A DNA stretch of 5,633 bases from Lachnoclostridium sp. UBA3320 (GCA_002361175.1 DESG01000133.1:1731-7363); one strand, 5' to 3'; shown: positions 1 to 5,537, numbered from the stretch's first letter. Translations and numbers: made by a program. Notes: generated from the letters alone by a model not told the origin.

Positions 1-1796
1 TAATTCCTGCTGCCATGCAAGCCTTAGTAAGTTTTTCTGGTTCTTTAAGAACAAATGCGGGAAAATTAGTTGATGCTGGATTAAATCTAGTAATGACGTT
101 AGCGCAATCATTGATTAGCAATATACCTGTATTTATTCAGACAATTCCAACTATTGTTACAAACATTGCAGGAATCATTAATGACAATGCGCCAAAACTC
201 CTTTCAGCAGGACTTCAGCTTGCCGTTCAACTCCTTGCTGGAATTATACAAGCAGTACCAACAATTATTGCAAATATTCCACAGATTATCCAAGCGGTTG
301 TGTCGGTCTTTACGGCATTTAATTGGATGACTCTTGGTGGCAAAATAATTACATTTATTGGCAACGGAATACGCACAGCAATTACAAGCATACCTCAAAT
401 ATTTAGCAATTTTGCTCAGACAGTTCGTAGTACTCTAACCTCTTTTAATTGGCACTCTCTGGGAAGTGGCATTGTCCGAACGATTGCCAACGGAATTAAA
501 GGCATGATTACCTCTGTACCACAGCTGTTTAAAAATATGGGGCATTTTGCAATACAGGGGATTAAAAGTATTAATTGGTTAAATGTCGGAAAGACAATTA
601 TACAGCTTATTGGTACGGCTATAAGTGGTGCAGGTGGATTTATCGTTGATGCTATCAAAGGTATTGGCGGTGGTATTATTGATGGCATCAAAGGTATCTT
701 TGGTGGCGGCGATGATGCAGAAAGTTCTGGTGCAGAAGCTTCAAAAAGCTATGCAGCTGGTATAGAAAGCAATATAGATGCAGTTAGTAGCGCAGCATCG
801 TCCTTGCCTAATGCTGCATTTGGCGGTATGGATTTAAGCAGGGCATCAATGGCAGGAACAGCAAGCGCAAATGCATTTAATACTTCATTTGATGCTGGTG
901 TGTCAAGCAATCTTATAGAACTAAATACTGCATCTGCAACAGCAGCTATGTCAACAGCAGGGACAGAAAGTGCAAATGCGTTTAATAACAGTTTTGACAG
1001 CAGTATAAATTCCAATACATTTGATATTTCAAATATAGGAATTAATATAGATAGTCTATCAACGGCAGGACAGACAGGAGCTGAGGCTATTGGAAGTGGT
1101 CTCTCAGGCAATGCACAAGCAGTAACAACAGCAGCTACTGGTATGGCAGATGGTGTAAATGCAGCTTTAGACAGCGGATGGCAAAAAGCAGTAAGCAGTG
1201 CAAATAGTAGTATGAATAGCCTTGTAAATACTGTAAGCGCAAAAGCACAGGTAGCGGCAAATGCAATAAAATCTGCTTTTGAAGGTATGGTTATAACAAT
1301 TCCAAAGCCTAAAATACCAGTTATTTCTACCACGTATAAGACAGAATCATATGGAGATGGTGGCAATGTAAAACTTCCACAGTTTTCTGTAAACTGGAAC
1401 GCACAAGGTGGAATTTTTGACAAGCCAACAATCTTTAATACTACACATTCTGGAATGCAGGGTGTAGGCGAAGCTGGTGCCGAAGCAATTCTGCCACTAG
1501 ATGCTCTCTGGGCACGAATGAGTGATATTATATCTAGGGAAATACGTGCAAATAATGATGGTTCTGTTGTAGATGCTCTTTTAGGTAAATTAAAAGACAT
1601 AGGTGCAGCACAATCCAGAAGAAGTACGTTACAGCCTGCTGCCGCTGGATGTCAGACAATACAATATAGTCCTACTTATAACATTTATGGCAACGCAGGG
1701 AAAAATGATATTTTAGATGCAGCACATATGAGCCAAAAAGAGTTTGATAAAATGATGAAGCGATGGCAAAAGGATAACAGACGCACAAGGTTTTAA
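1..1796 (+). CDS. Phage tail tape measure protein, C-terminal part (5' end outside window)
   Basis: The reading frame is open to the window edge (first whole codon at 3), so the ATG at 15 is internal and not a start; it also lacks a ribosome binding site. Numbering from that ATG, 593 residues are visible. Residues 14-227 are very hydrophobic and form about five degenerate 42-44 residue helical repeats. Residues 212-233 are a Gly-rich double repeat, and about 234-425 are an Ala/Ser/Asn-rich helical stretch with a 35-residue repeat. Residues 464-496 carry the motif typical of Firmicute tape measures: GGIFDKPTIF, then GVGEAGAEAILPL. The end is basic (KRWQKDNRRTRF). Tape measures lie inside the tail tube, set its length and leave during injection; hydrophobic segments are thought to help cross the membrane. 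Position directly before X, D and V fits. The family call is firm; the total length and N-terminal domain cannot be seen. Confidence 0.93.
   Translation, partial: IPAAMQALVSFSGSLRTNAGKLVDAGLNLVMTLAQSLISNIPVFIQTIPTIVTNIAGIINDNAPKLLSAGLQLAVQLLAGIIQAVPTIIANIPQIIQAVVSVFTAFNWMTLGGKIITFIGNGIRTAITSIPQIFSNFAQTVRSTLTSFNWHSLGSGIVRTIANGIKGMITSVPQLFKNMGHFAIQGIKSINWLNVGKTIIQLIGTAISGAGGFIVDAIKGIGGGIIDGIKGIFGGGDDAESSGAEASKSYAAGIESNIDAVSSAASSLPNAAFGGMDLSRASMAGTASANAFNTSFDAGVSSNLIELNTASATAAMSTAGTESANAFNNSFDSSINSNTFDISNIGINIDSLSTAGQTGAEAIGSGLSGNAQAVTTAATGMADGVNAALDSGWQKAVSSANSSMNSLVNTVSAKAQVAANAIKSAFEGMVITIPKPKIPVISTTYKTESYGDGGNVKLPQFSVNWNAQGGIFDKPTIFNTTHSGMQGVGEAGAEAILPLDALWARMSDIISREIRANNDGSVVDALLGKLKDIGAAQSRRSTLQPAAAGCQTIQYSPTYNIYGNAGKNDILDAAHMSQKEFDKMMKRWQKDNRRTRF
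54..695 (+). repeat. Five degenerate tandem 42-44 codon repeats in the tape measure gene
   Basis: Units begin at 54, 186, 318, 444 and 570, with periods of 132, 132, 126, 126 and 126 bases. The first two units start NAGKL.. and NAPKL.. and share the pattern AGL.L......I...P..I..IP. The last three start with FNW, FNW and INW followed two residues later by LG or VG; the Trp codons are exactly 42 codons apart. Units 3 and 4 share NGI and (I/V)PQ(I/L)F. The repeat is at the protein level, with little DNA identity, so it is an old helical repeat and not a recent duplication. Confidence 0.8.
648..713 (+). repeat. Tandem 11-codon Gly-rich repeat in the tape measure gene
   Basis: Two adjacent 33-base units encode DAIKGIGGGII and DGIKGIFGGGD, identical at 7 of 11 residues. 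The bases are also similar (GAT..ATCAAAGGTAT in both). The Gly spacing and hydrophobic residues resemble a glycine-zipper-like membrane helix. The segment closes the hydrophobic repeat array and precedes the polar Ala/Ser-rich region. A membrane role is inference. Confidence 0.7.
852..1016 (+). repeat. 35-residue spaced repeat in the Ala/Ser-rich part of the tape measure
   Basis: Copy 1 (852-911) encodes AGTASANAFNTSFD followed by AGVSSN; copy 2 (957-1016) encodes AGTESANAFNNSFD followed by SSINSN. They are identical at 14 of 20 residues and start exactly 105 bases apart. A weaker third start, STAGQTGAEAIGSG, follows 36 residues after copy 2, and a weak earlier one, YAAGIESN, lies about 35 residues before copy 1. 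A period of 35 equals five heptads, compatible with a long regular helix inside the tube. Confidence 0.75.
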
Positions 1797-1801
1797 GGAG
1801 G
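1795..1801 (+). promoter_or_regulatory. Ribosome binding site of tail protein X
   Basis: AAGGAGG, a near-perfect anti-16S match, overlaps the TAA stop of the tape measure gene and lies 7 bases before the ATG at 1809. It confirms that start and suggests translation coupled to the end of the tape measure gene. Confidence 0.88.
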
Positions 1802-1808
1802 CATAGGA

Positions 1809-2072
1809 ATGGCAGCCGTATATACGACAGTTCAAGGAGATACGTGGGACAGCATAGCATATAAACTTTGGGGATTAGAAGAATGCGCCACAGACCTTAT
1901 GGAAGCAAATTATAGGTATTTAGATATACTTGTATTTTCATCTGGGACAGTGTTAAATGTTCCAGACCTTGCGCCAGATACATATGGCTGGCTTCCAGGC
2001 TGGCGTGCAGATTTAAACAATAATGCAGATGAAACAGACCCATACGAATATGACGAAGAAGGGGAAATTTAA
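1809..2072 (+). CDS. X: Tail protein X, LysM-like (P2 gpX family)
   Basis: This 87-residue protein has the gpX/LysM pattern: YTTVQGDTWDSIAYKLWG at residues 5-22, then a helix with MEANYRYLDILVF, then SGTVLNVPDL at 45-54, i.e. a hydrophobic strand ending in (V/I)P. P2 gpX is a similar small protein. LysM-like folds in contractile tails bind other baseplate proteins rather than peptidoglycan; in R-type pyocins the equivalent protein is thought to glue the hub and inner baseplate to the tube and sheath. The C-terminus is an acidic extension, with 8 Asp/Glu among residues 74-87, beyond the LysM fold; its codons also contain the ribosome binding site of the next gene. It starts 12 bases after the tape measure stop. 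A cytoplasmic, particle-assembled product is expected, as no signal peptide is present. Confidence 0.92.
   Translation: MAAVYTTVQGDTWDSIAYKLWGLEECATDLMEANYRYLDILVFSSGTVLNVPDLAPDTYGWLPGWRADLNNNADETDPYEYDEEGEI
2059..2064 (+). promoter_or_regulatory. Ribosome binding site of hub gene D, inside gene X
   Basis: AAGGGG lies within the acidic-tail codons of X (GAA GAA GGG GAA), 10 bases before a TTG at 2075. It supports TTG as the start of gpD; there is no better site near the later in-frame ATG at 2144. Confidence 0.65.
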
Positions 2073-2074
2073 CA

Positions 2075-3082
2075 TTGTTATCTAAAAGTGATTCACGAAG
2101 AGCAAAAGCAAATATAAGTTTTTCAGGCAACAGTGTAAAGGTAATGGCAAAGTATATAGAATCATTTGAATATATAGACCCAGCCAGTGATGAAAATGAT
2201 GAGGTAAGAATTACACTGCATAATGTAAATTATAAATGGATAAGACAAATGCCAAACAGGAAAGATAAGCTTACAGCAAAGATTGTTGTCAGCAACTGGA
2301 AAAAACAAGGGAAGAAGATTTTTGATTGCGGAACATTTTGCATTGATGATTTTACACATACAGGACCAGAGTTGACTACAGAAATTCAGGGTGTTTCGGT
2401 TCCTGAAGGAAATGCTTTCCGCTCCACATCAAGAAATAAGACCTGGAAAAAAGTTACATTGAATCAGATAGCATCTGGCATCTGTGCAAAATATGGTATG
2501 TCATTATCTTATTCGGGACCTGCAATTAAGTTTACAGTTATAGAACAGAGCAATGAAACAGATTGTAGTTTTATTAAAAAGTTGTGTAATGATTATGCTT
2601 TAGGGATAAAAGTATATAAGGGCAAGCTAGTTATATATGATAAAGCAGTCTATGAAGCGAAACCAGCAGCAGTTACTATTGATGCATACAAGATGCAGAA
2701 ATGGACATATAACGAAACACTGATTGGGACGTACACAGGTGCAGAAATCAAATATACAACTGGAAAAGATGACAAGGAAATGACTTGCAAAGTGGGTAGT
2801 GGAAAAAGAATTTTATTTATAAATGAAAAAGTAGACAGTCTTGCAGATGCGCAGTTAAAAGCGTGTGGCAAAGTAAATACAGAGAATGAAAAAGCTGTAA
2901 CAATGTCTATTACAATGATGGGCAATCCAGTTATTGCAGCAGGTATAACAGTAAAAATAAAAGGACTTTATAAGATAGATGGCAAGTATTTTGTAGATAA
3001 AGTAACACATAAAATAGACGCAGAATCCGCCTATACAATGGATTTAGAATTACATAAAGTCCAAAAAAGGATTACGCCATAG
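2075..3082 (+). CDS. D: Tail hub / late control protein D family (P2 gpD, T4 gp27-like)
   Basis: A 335-residue protein with the gpD plan. Residues 12-49 form the N-terminal beta region (IESFEYIDPASDENDEVRI at 28-46). FDCGTFCIDDF at 83-93 and then EIQGVSVP match the usual 'G-x-F-x-I-D' and 'G-x-S' strands. RNKTWKKVTLNQIA at 120-133 and ICAKYGM at 136-142 are the conserved helix segment. EQSNETDCSFIKKLCNDYALG at 157-177, followed by KLVIYD, is the family's characteristic 'SDxxFIxxL' helix-turn-strand. A C-terminal barrel strand pair ends with YKIDGKYFVDKVTHKID. The hub is a trimer that joins the tube to the spike. The TTG start lies two bases after the stop of X; starting at the ATG at 2144 would remove the first conserved strand. 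In P2, D also gives its name to 'late control' because it binds the Ogr activator; nothing here shows that role. Confidence 0.94.
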   Translation: MLSKSDSRRAKANISFSGNSVKVMAKYIESFEYIDPASDENDEVRITLHNVNYKWIRQMPNRKDKLTAKIVVSNWKKQGKKIFDCGTFCIDDFTHTGPELTTEIQGVSVPEGNAFRSTSRNKTWKKVTLNQIASGICAKYGMSLSYSGPAIKFTVIEQSNETDCSFIKKLCNDYALGIKVYKGKLVIYDKAVYEAKPAAVTIDAYKMQKWTYNETLIGTYTGAEIKYTTGKDDKEMTCKVGSGKRILFINEKVDSLADAQLKACGKVNTENEKAVTMSITMMGNPVIAAGITVKIKGLYKIDGKYFVDKVTHKIDAESAYTMDLELHKVQKRITP

Positions 3083-3087
3083 GAGGG
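3081..3087 (+). promoter_or_regulatory. Ribosome binding site of spike gene V
   Basis: AGGAGGG overlaps the TAG stop of gpD and lies 7 bases before TTG at 3095. This strong, well-spaced site decides for the TTG start; the next in-frame ATG, at residue 23, would delete the first strand of the OB fold. Confidence 0.88.
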
Positions 3088-3094
3088 TAAAGTA

Positions 3095-3568
3095 TTGGAA
3101 AAAAGGTCCAATGATGTAATTAGGATTGGCACAGTAAGTAAAATTGATAAAGAAAATGGCATGGCAGAAATTATCTATCATGACAGAGATGATAAGGTAT
3201 CTGACTTATTACCGTGTTTTGCTTATCATGATGAATATAAAATGCCAAAAGTAGGCGACAAGGTACTTGTAGTACATTTAAGTAATGGTCAAGAAATGGG
3301 CATTGTAATGGGTAAATATTGGAATGAAAAAAATAAGCCCATAGATAAAGAAGATACTTATCGCCAGCAATTTGATTATGATGGCAAAGCTTATGTAAAA
3401 TATAATGAAAAAACAGGAGAGCTACTTATAAAAGCTCCAAAGATAAAAATTGTAGCAGATGAAAAACTTATAGAAATAGAAGCTCCAAAGTACAACATTA
3501 TTGCAAAAGATATGCAGATGGATATAAAAAGCAATATTTCTGTTGCTGGTAGTGTAAGTCACCAGTAA
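3095..3568 (+). CDS. V: Baseplate assembly protein V (gpV/gp5-type spike)
   Basis: The 157-residue product opens with the OB-fold domain of the gpV/gp5 family at about residues 8-75: VIRIGTVSKIDKENGMAEI, then LPCFAY, MPKVGDKVLVVHLSNG and MGIVMGKY. A linker (WNEKNKPIDKED) leads to a beta-rich stalk: YDGKAYVKYNEKTGELLIKA, then two tandem 16-residue units starting APK at 114 and 130, ending ISVAGSVSHQ. The trimeric spike caps the tube below hub gpD, and its beta-helix pierces the outer layer of the target cell. There is no lysozyme domain. The protein is shorter than P2 gpV (about 211 residues) and lacks the HxH iron-binding motif of the P2 apex; only one His is near the end. The beta-helix is therefore short, as often seen for phages of Gram-positive hosts, where no outer membrane must be pierced (inference). 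Confidence 0.93.
   Translation: MEKRSNDVIRIGTVSKIDKENGMAEIIYHDRDDKVSDLLPCFAYHDEYKMPKVGDKVLVVHLSNGQEMGIVMGKYWNEKNKPIDKEDTYRQQFDYDGKAYVKYNEKTGELLIKAPKIKIVADEKLIEIEAPKYNIIAKDMQMDIKSNISVAGSVSHQ
3434..3529 (+). repeat. Two tandem 16-codon beta-stalk repeats in the spike gene
   Basis: The units 3434-3481 and 3482-3529 encode APKIKIVADEKLIEIE and APKYNIIAKDMQMDIK. Both begin with the same nine bases GCTCCAAAG and alternate hydrophobic and polar residues, as successive turns of a trimeric beta-helix would. Six of 16 residues are identical and most others are conservative. The 'IKAPKIKI' style is common in spike and VgrG-like stalks. Confidence 0.7.
3543..3568 (+). other. Inverted repeat over the end of gene V
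   Basis: TTGCTGGT (3543-3550) can pair with ACCAGTAA (3561-3568) as an 8-bp stem with one G-U pair and a 10-base loop. It ends exactly at the TAA stop of gpV. A short T-rich stretch (TTTTATT, 3580-3586) follows only after 11 bases, so it is a poor intrinsic terminator candidate. It may be coincidental. Confidence 0.3.
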
Positions 3569-3598
3569 ACATATAAGATTTTATTCTATACGTACAGT

Positions 3599-3605
3599 AA
3601 GGGGG
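3599..3605 (+). promoter_or_regulatory. Ribosome binding site of gene U
   Basis: AAGGGGG lies 6 bases before the GTG at 3612 and supports that non-ATG start. It is the only ribosome binding site in the window located wholly between genes: the 43-base V-U gap (3569-3611) holds this site and otherwise AT-rich sequence with no convincing promoter. Confidence 0.8.
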
Positions 3606-3611
3606 TATTAG

Positions 3612-4007
3612 GTGGCAATAGGCAATATCGGAAAGACAATCATTTTTGAAACAAATGATGAAAGAATTTTAAGGTTTTCCAGTCTTGATAAGACTGTAAA
3701 AAGCCGCTGGGCTTCACATTCACGTATAATGAAAAAGCCAAAAAAACAATTTTTAGGTCCAGATGCTACAAGCCTTAAATTTACCATAACACTTAACGCA
3801 ATGCATGGTGTTAAACCCGTAACAACGTTAAGAAAGATTGAAAAAGCAGTAAGAAGAGGCAAGCCCAAAAAGGTTGTTATTGGTAAAAAATCATTAAGCA
3901 AAAACAAATTTGTAATAACCGAAATGAGCGAAACTTATGACTATGTACTAAATAAAGGAGAAGTTGTAAAAGCAAGTTGTGAAATTACGTTAGAAGAATA
4001 TTTATAG
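3612..4007 (+). CDS. U: Phage tail protein U (P2 gpU family)
   Basis: The 131-residue protein follows the gpU pattern: IGNIGKTIIFET at 3-14, a Trp segment (SRWASHSRI at 31-39), QFLGPDATSLKFTITLNA at 46-63, a helix TTLRKIEKAVRRGKPKKVVIG at 71-91, then FVITEMSETYDYVLNKGE and a final strand ASCEITLEEYL. P2 gpU is essential for tail assembly; the related R-pyocin protein is thought to sit at the tube-baseplate junction ('ripcord'), where it helps hold the sheath before firing. The N-terminal two thirds are very Lys/Arg-rich, in contrast to the acidic tails of X and W. In P2, U lies between tape measure gene T and D; here it lies between V and W. GTG is chosen because the AAGGGGG site fits and the next ATG (residue 40) would remove conserved sequence. 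Family call fairly sure; structural role by analogy. Confidence 0.87.
   Translation: MAIGNIGKTIIFETNDERILRFSSLDKTVKSRWASHSRIMKKPKKQFLGPDATSLKFTITLNAMHGVKPVTTLRKIEKAVRRGKPKKVVIGKKSLSKNKFVITEMSETYDYVLNKGEVVKASCEITLEEYL
3680..3696 (+). other. Short perfect inverted repeat inside gene U
   Basis: CAGTCTT (3680-3686) and AAGACTG (3690-3696) form a 7-bp stem with loop GAT, about 70 bases after the GTG start. Flanking TTTT and AAAA could extend it with mismatches. No T-run follows on either strand, so it is not a terminator. It encodes SSLDKTV and may be chance. Confidence 0.3.
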
Positions 4008-4010
4008 GGG
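4006..4010 (+). promoter_or_regulatory. Ribosome binding site of gene W
   Basis: AGGGG overlaps the TAG stop of gene U and is 7 bases before the ATG at 4018. Confidence 0.7.
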
Positions 4011-4017
4011 TAGCGAA

Positions 4018-4386
4018 ATGTATGATATAAGCAAGAGCAAGGTAGTAATGGTTGGGTTTAATTATATGGAAGCCTCAAAGCTGCAGCTTATAAAGCGTGG
4101 ACTTGAACTGCTGTATAGTACAGCAGCTGGCACATGTCCAGGTGACCGTGCTTTTGGATTAGACCAGACATTTGAATCACATCCAATTAATATAGCAGAA
4201 AATCTTTTTGCCACAGAGGTCATAGAAAAAACAGAATATTACTATCCAGAGGTTGAAATTGAAGATATAACCTTTCAGGCATCTGAAAATGGAGAACTAG
4301 TTCCTACAATGGTTATAGTGCCAGCAGATGGCGGTATAGACGAGAGTGACGAAGAAGATGATGAGGAGGAGGCAGATGAAGATTGA
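4018..4386 (+). CDS. W: Baseplate wedge / sheath initiator, gpW (T4 gp25 family)
   Basis: The 122-residue protein contains the gp25-type core at about residues 22-103: a helix LQLIKRGLELL, the hairpin YSTAAGTCPGDRAFGLD (33-49), TFESHPINIAENLFATEVIEKTEYYYPEVEIEDITF (51-86), and a final strand LVPTMVIVP (94-102). The 'GTxPGDRxFGLD' loop is a strong family signature. gp25/gpW proteins offer the handshake strand on which the first sheath ring builds and tie the sheath to the wedges. Past the core, residues 108-122 are almost wholly acidic: 13 of 15 are Asp or Glu. This tail is not part of the gp25 fold; the GAG GAG GAG codons in it also form the ribosome binding site for J. The gene starts 10 bases after U, and its stop overlaps the start of J by 4 bases (TTGA). 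Confidence 0.93.
   Translation: MYDISKSKVVMVGFNYMEASKLQLIKRGLELLYSTAAGTCPGDRAFGLDQTFESHPINIAENLFATEVIEKTEYYYPEVEIEDITFQASENGELVPTMVIVPADGGIDESDEEDDEEEADED
4078..4126 (+). other. Two close perfect inverted repeats inside gene W
   Basis: AAGCTGCAGCTT (4078-4089) is a perfect 12-base palindrome. Eighteen bases later CTGCTGTA (4108-4115) and TACAGCAG (4119-4126) form a perfect 8-bp stem around a TAG loop. Both use CAGC/GCTG words and encode part of the conserved helix and hairpin (KLQL and ELLYSTAA). No T-run follows. They could form RNA hairpins in the early part of the W message, but codon constraints alone may explain them. Confidence 0.4.
4363..4372 (+). promoter_or_regulatory. Ribosome binding site of gene J, inside the acidic tail codons of W
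   Basis: GAGGAGGAGG sits 10 bases before the TTG at 4383. It is read as part of the Glu run in gpW. It supports the TTG start of J, since the next ATG is 67 codons later and has no comparable site. Confidence 0.82.
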
Positions 4387-5537
4387 CTGAAATAACAAGC
4401 GCAATTAAAAACCTGCCAGATATAAGTTTTATAGATAATCTTAAATTAGATGACTTACAGGGCATATTAATTAATGCTTTTCAGGAAGAATACGAAAAAG
4501 AAACAGGTCACAAGCTTGCACTTTCTAAGGCTGACCCAAACCGTATTATTTTACTATCTTGTGCGCAGATTCTGTATCAAGAAATGCAGCAAATAAATAA
4601 AGCTGGGCGAATGAATTTTTTAAAATACGCATACGATGGCTATTTGGATAACCTGTCAGCTTTAAAAAAAGTTACACGAAACCCTGCAAGAACAGCTTCC
4701 GTGCCTATAAAATTTATTCTTTCCATGCCTCGGGAAACAGTAACTGGAATACCAGCAGGGACAAGGGTAACGGCAGATTACGAGGTATATTTTTCAGTTC
4801 AGGAGTATGCAGAAATACCAGCAGGAGAAACAGAACTAACTGTTATTGCAGTCTGCACAGAGGCAGGTGTTGTTGGAAATGGGTATGCTATAGGGGAAAT
4901 TAACACATTGGTTGACCCTATAGGATTCGTGAATAAGGTAACTAATACTGAAACAAGTGCAGGTGGAACAGAAATAGAAGATGATGAAAGTATGGCAGAG
5001 CGCACTTATTTAGCTCCATCATCTTACAGTACTGCTGGTCCAGATGATGCATATGTATATTGGGTAAAAGATGTGCGACCAGATATAGGAGATGTAAAAG
5101 TGACAAGCCCATCAGCAGGGATAGTTGATATACGTTTTGTTATGGATGGTGGCAAACTACCAGATAATAAGACAATACTAGCTGTTAAAGAGCATGTAAG
5201 TCAACGTGGAAAACGTCCACTTACAGACATGGTACAGGTTAGCAGTCCAGATGTTGTGCAGTTTGCAATAGATTTTAAATACTATATAAATTCCAGTGAC
5301 AGTAGCATAGCAGCATATATACAAGAAAATGTAAATACAGCAGTTGATGATTACATAATATGGCAGTCTTCTAAAATTGGGCGTGATATAAACCCTGATG
5401 AACTTATAGTCAGAATTAAAGGTGCAGGAGCAAAGAGAGTTGTTATAAATACACCAGTTTTTCACGCAATCGGGGAAATTGAAAAAGCAGAGCTTTCTTC
5501 TAGTAATATAATTTATGGAGGGCTGGAAGATGATTAA
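4383..5537 (+). CDS. J: Baseplate J-like wedge protein (P2 gpJ, Mu gp47 family)
   Basis: The 384-residue protein has the Baseplate J plan. An N-terminal helical part carries LSKADPNRIILLSCAQILYQEMQQIN (47-72), then the signature YLDNLSALKKVTRNPARTA (87-105). A beta domain has GIPAGTRVTADYEVYFSV at 122-139 and the matching EIPAGETELTVIAVCTEAGVVGNGYAIGEI. Next comes the central motif GGTEIEDDESMAERTYLAP (194-212), then STAGPDDAYVYWVKDV (216-231). A C-terminal ferredoxin-like region ends with ADELIV-type sequence (NPDELIVRIKGAGAKRVV) and IYGGLEDD. J and I build the wedge (triplex) arms that link hub, sheath and tail fibres and transmit the firing signal. Residue spacing is normal for Firmicute homologues and longer than P2 gpJ (about 300). 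TTG start; the start overlaps W by 4 bases and the stop overlaps I by 8, consistent with translational coupling of W, J and I. Confidence 0.95.
   Translation: MTEITSAIKNLPDISFIDNLKLDDLQGILINAFQEEYEKETGHKLALSKADPNRIILLSCAQILYQEMQQINKAGRMNFLKYAYDGYLDNLSALKKVTRNPARTASVPIKFILSMPRETVTGIPAGTRVTADYEVYFSVQEYAEIPAGETELTVIAVCTEAGVVGNGYAIGEINTLVDPIGFVNKVTNTETSAGGTEIEDDESMAERTYLAPSSYSTAGPDDAYVYWVKDVRPDIGDVKVTSPSAGIVDIRFVMDGGKLPDNKTILAVKEHVSQRGKRPLTDMVQVSSPDVVQFAIDFKYYINSSDSSIAAYIQENVNTAVDDYIIWQSSKIGRDINPDELIVRIKGAGAKRVVINTPVFHAIGEIEKAELSSSNIIYGGLEDD
5517..5522 (+). promoter_or_regulatory. Ribosome binding site of gene I, inside the last codons of J
   Basis: GGAGGG, read as Gly-Gly in gpJ, is 7 bases before the ATG at 5530. 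It supports that the frame entering the window edge is a real gene. Confidence 0.85.

Noticed and set aside
15..17. ATG at 15 as the start of the tape measure gene
   Set aside because: The frame is open upstream to the window edge, there is no ribosome binding site, and the protein would begin in the middle of a repeat unit.
749..1600. Long open frame on the minus strand (283 codons) opposite the tape measure
   Set aside because: It mirrors the codon pattern of the Ala/Ser-rich plus-strand gene, has no recognisable family and no ribosome binding site I can support; a shadow frame.
1809..2072. LysM-like protein as a cell-wall lytic or peptidoglycan-binding enzyme
   Set aside because: It has no catalytic domain or signal peptide, and its length and place between tape measure and hub match tail protein X.
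3680..3696. Hairpin in gene U as an intrinsic terminator
   Set aside because: No T-run follows the stem on either strand and it lies within a conserved coding region.
3608..3907. Minus-strand open frame opposite gene U
   Set aside because: It overlaps almost the whole of a well-supported gpU gene and resembles no known protein; a shadow frame.
5203..5217. GTGGA/TCCAC inverted repeat in gene J
   Set aside because: Only 5 bp with a 5-base loop inside coding sequence; expected by chance in a window of this size.
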